Source of the DNA: an uncultured Prevotellaceae bacterium | Lineage (GTDB): Bacteria; Bacteroidota; Bacteroidia; Bacteroidales; Bacteroidaceae | NCBI GenBank assembly: GCA_947306845.1 | Contig: CAMZHP010000041.1 | Location: 1 to 16,080 of the forward strand | Length of the DNA stretch: 16,080 nt | Direction of reading: 5' to 3' | Shown here: one piece after another, positions 15,086 to 16,080 of the stretch | Numbering within the stretch: position 1 is the first letter of the stretch | Layout of the letters: every line of letters starts with the position of its first letter | The notes under the pieces: model-generated | Databases searched by the model: none | Told to the model about the DNA's origin: nothing | Seen by the model: the letters and a program-made list of their open reading frames with translations, nothing else | Translations under genes and position numbers: made by a program

Positions 15086-15655
15086 ATGAAAAAGTTACTT
15101 GCCATCGCTATCATGTGTGTGCTTACCGCCAATGTCGCCATCGCACAGAACAATCATCGCAGAATGATGATGAGACCCCATTTCGAGAATCTCGACTCTG
15201 CCGCCAAGAGCCATTTCATGAAAATGCAGAAAGATTTCTGGGAGAAGCAGATGAAGAAGAACGACAAGAAATGGAAGAAGCAAACCGCCTGGGGCTTCCG
15301 TCCCGGATTCGGCAACCCCTGGATGAACCGCCACGGATTCAAGATTCAGCCCCAAGAGCAAGAAGCACAGTTTGTGGGCGGTGAGGAAGCCCTGCTGAGC
15401 TGGATTGAGGAAAACATCACCTATCCTGTACTGGCTGAAGTGACCGGCGTCGAGGGAAAGGTAGTGGTCACCTTTGATGTGAATGACGACGGCACCATCA
15501 GCAATGTCAAAGTGAAGAACTCCGTCAACTCCATCCTCGACGAGGAGGTGGTGAGCAAGGTAGAGTCGATGCCCAAATGGATTCCCGCCAGGCAGAACGG
15601 CCGTCCTGTAAAGATGAAATACACCCTGCCCATCAACTTCACTGAACTCTCATAA
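15086..15655 (+). CDS. Periplasmic TonB C-terminal-domain protein
   Basis: A 189-residue protein with signal peptide MKKLLAIAIMCVLTANVAIA and likely cleavage before Gln21, in place of the uncleaved membrane anchor of classical TonB. A basic, Lys/Trp/Phe/Met-rich linker (about 25-75, including KNDKKWKKQTAWGFRPGFGN) leads to a complete TonB_C domain (about 95-186; PF03544-like): FVGGEEALLSWIEENITYPV with the Tyr-Pro pair at 113-114, then GKVVVTFDVNDDGTISNVKV, LDEEVVSKVESMPKWIPARQ and NGRPVKMKYTLPINF. In TonB this domain contacts the TonB box of outer-membrane transporters. Without an anchor to ExbB/ExbD this copy cannot transmit energy alone, so a binding, regulatory or envelope role is more likely (inference). 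It has its own consensus promoter and is divergent from the glycosidase operon. Confidence 0.88.
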   Translation: MKKLLAIAIMCVLTANVAIAQNNHRRMMMRPHFENLDSAAKSHFMKMQKDFWEKQMKKNDKKWKKQTAWGFRPGFGNPWMNRHGFKIQPQEQEAQFVGGEEALLSWIEENITYPVLAEVTGVEGKVVVTFDVNDDGTISNVKVKNSVNSILDEEVVSKVESMPKWIPARQNGRPVKMKYTLPINFTELS

Positions 15656-15665
15656 CGGCCCTCAA

Positions 15666-15762
15666 CCAACACAAAACCAACACAAAACGAACAATCAACT
15701 CACATTAGACTGACATTCAACTAACTTTCAACTTACATTCAACGAACTTACGACCAACTCAG
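15666..15762 (+). repeat. 11-bp degenerate tandem repeat after the TonB-like gene
   Basis: Two perfect CCAACACAAAA units (15666-15687) lead into about seven drifting units near 11 bases, such as AACTAACTTTC (15719-15729), AACTTACATTC (15730-15740), AACGAACTTAC (15741-15751) and GACCAACTCAG (15752-15762). The strand is very poor in G. The array begins 10 bases after the stop codon. Confidence 0.8.
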
Positions 15763-15801
15763 AATCCGTTTTTTCTAACTTATATATACTTTCGCATGAC
15801 A

Positions 15802-15836
15802 GTGGGGAGGTCTTGGTGAAAACCAGGCCTCCCCAC
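15802..15836 (+). other. Strong hairpin with GAAA loop
   Basis: GTGGGGAGG (15802-15810) pairs perfectly with CCTCCCCAC (15828-15836). After a single bulged T, CTTGGT (15812-15817) pairs with ACCAGG (15822-15827) with one G-U, closing on the tetraloop GAAA (15818-15821), a stable GNRA loop in RNA. No T-run follows. A weak -7-like TACTTTCG lies just upstream at 15787-15794. It could be a 3'-end stabilising stem, a factor-dependent terminator or the start of a small RNA. Confidence 0.75.
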
Positions 15837-15840
15837 ACTA

Positions 15841-15861
15841 TTTGAGGTTTGAGGATTGAGG
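15841..15861 (+). repeat. Short 7-bp repeat, three TTTGAGG-like units
   Basis: TTTGAGG, TTTGAGG and ATTGAGG stand in tandem five bases beyond the GAAA hairpin. Period and TTGA core recall the AARATTG arrays elsewhere in the window. Three units is a small number, so this is suggestive only. Confidence 0.6.
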
Positions 15862-15979
15862 TGGGAATCGGTACCTATATATAGTTGATGGGTGGTAACA
15901 CTGCTGTTAAATCGCAACTAACTCTTCTTATCATATTCCGACGACAAGTATCTTTTTATTTATTAGGGGACATCAAGGC

Positions 15980-16001
15980 TTCCATATGAATTCCATATGA
16001 A
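15980..16001. repeat. Tandem direct repeat TTCCATATGAA x2
   Basis: Two perfect, adjacent copies of TTCCATATGAA (15980-15990 and 15991-16001). Each unit is nearly palindromic around CATATG. This could be a protein-binding site pair or another small tandem repeat of the spacer type seen throughout the window. Confidence 0.7.
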
Positions 16002-16005
16002 GAAA

Positions 16006-16036
16006 ATGAATCAAGAACTCCGTTCCCGTGATTCAT
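16006..16036. other. Inverted repeat ATGAATCA ... TGATTCAT
   Basis: ATGAATCA (16006-16013) and TGATTCAT (16029-16036) are perfect 8-bp complements. Inside them GAAC (16015-16018) pairs with GTTC (16022-16025) around TCC. The result is a two-tier hairpin with a small internal loop and no T-run. Confidence 0.55.
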
Positions 16037-16040
16037 GTAA

Positions 16041-16072
16041 AGGCGGATTCCATAAATCTATGAAATCCACCT
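16041..16072 (-). other. 14-bp inverted repeat, perfect with G-U pairs only on minus-strand RNA
   Basis: AGGCGGATTCCATA (16041-16054) and TATGAAATCCACCT (16059-16072) surround a 4-base loop. On the plus strand there are two C-A mismatches; in RNA from the minus strand both become G-U pairs, giving an unbroken 14-bp stem. That asymmetry suggests the structure is used in a minus-strand transcript. The stem is followed on that strand by only three T, so it is a weak candidate terminator for a gene to the right of the window. Confidence 0.5.
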
Positions 16073-16080
16073 CTGTTGGA

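Larger units (their letters stand above)
15862..16080. other. Gene-free stretch at the right edge with inverted and direct repeats
   Basis: No reading frame here looks like a protein on either strand. The gene-free stretch as a whole is 15656-16080; its first part is covered by the 11-bp array, hairpin and heptads. The remainder holds a small palindrome TAACACTGCTGTTA (near 15898-15911), a tandem 11-mer TTCCATATGAA (15980-16001), and two inverted repeats (16006-16036 and 16041-16072). On the minus strand, up to about 22 codons at the edge could be the end of a gene lying beyond the window; that cannot be settled here. Confidence 0.55.

Noticed and set aside
10277..15655. Complete polysaccharide-utilisation locus
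   Set aside because: There are glycosidases and a TonB-like protein, but no SusC, SusD or sensor/regulator within the window.
1..16080. Mobile element, phage, toxin-antitoxin or anti-phage defence system
   Set aside because: No transposase, integrase, paired small toxin/antitoxin genes, restriction or nuclease-helicase genes are present; base composition and codon use look even across the genes.
15841..16080. Small protein gene in the right-edge spacer
   Set aside because: Frames on both strands are short, and the sequence is dominated by direct and inverted repeats; the about 22 open minus-strand codons at the edge are too few to call.

Overview
The window looks like core chromosome of a Bacteroidales bacterium, most probably Prevotella or a close relative. 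Evidence: the partial GpsA, Pgi, RsgA, RRF and RsmA read as Bacteroidetes versions; promoters fit the Bacteroidetes pattern (TTTG about 20 bases before TAnnTTTG) rather than the E. coli one; start codons lack strong Shine-Dalgarno sequences; and there is a periplasmic TonB-C protein beside glycan-active GH3 and GH92 enzymes. The genus is an inference from remembered sequence similarity, not from a search.

Layout. (1) 1-3141, plus strand: 3' part of gpsA, then pgi, then a HAD phosphatase/phosphomutase overlapping pgi by ATGA; a small central-metabolism cluster. (2) 3364-4455, plus: mnmA, tRNA U34 thiolase. (3) 4577-5278, plus: a secreted outer-membrane beta-barrel protein, convergent with (4) 5311-6807, minus: a secreted beta-propeller protein with a C-terminal membrane anchor. 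(5) 6918-9310, minus: rsgA, frr and rsmA, a ribosome assembly/recycling group; rsgA starts 6 bases after the frr stop. (6) 9464-10183, plus: an unrecognised acidic lipoprotein, separated from the next convergent gene by a good bidirectional terminator. (7) 10277-14862, minus: a two-gene glycosidase operon, GH3 first and GH92 second, with no SusC/SusD in view. (8) 15086-15655, plus: a TonB C-terminal-domain protein with a signal peptide. (9) 15656-16080: 425 bases with no gene I can support, made of tandem repeats and strong inverted repeats.

The genes themselves are mostly familiar housekeeping or glycan-degradation genes. I see no mobile element, CRISPR array, toxin-antitoxin or defence cluster. 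The unusual part is the spacer DNA. Nearly every gene 3' end is followed directly by a different short tandem repeat: a 9-base CTAGA array after gpsA, 7-base arrays after the HAD gene, the beta-barrel gene and rsgA, an 8-base array running up to the mnmA start codon, and an 11-base array after the TonB-like gene. Two of the 7-base arrays (after the beta-barrel gene and after rsgA) are on opposite strands, have the same unit AARATTG, the same copy number (five), and the same position, beginning at the base after a TGA stop. This is the best candidate here for something not well described.

Other points worth checking are very short leaders predicted for rsmA and the GH3 gene, a GlyGly-CTERM-like tail on the propeller protein, and a 9+6 bp hairpin capped by GAAA after the TonB-like gene.
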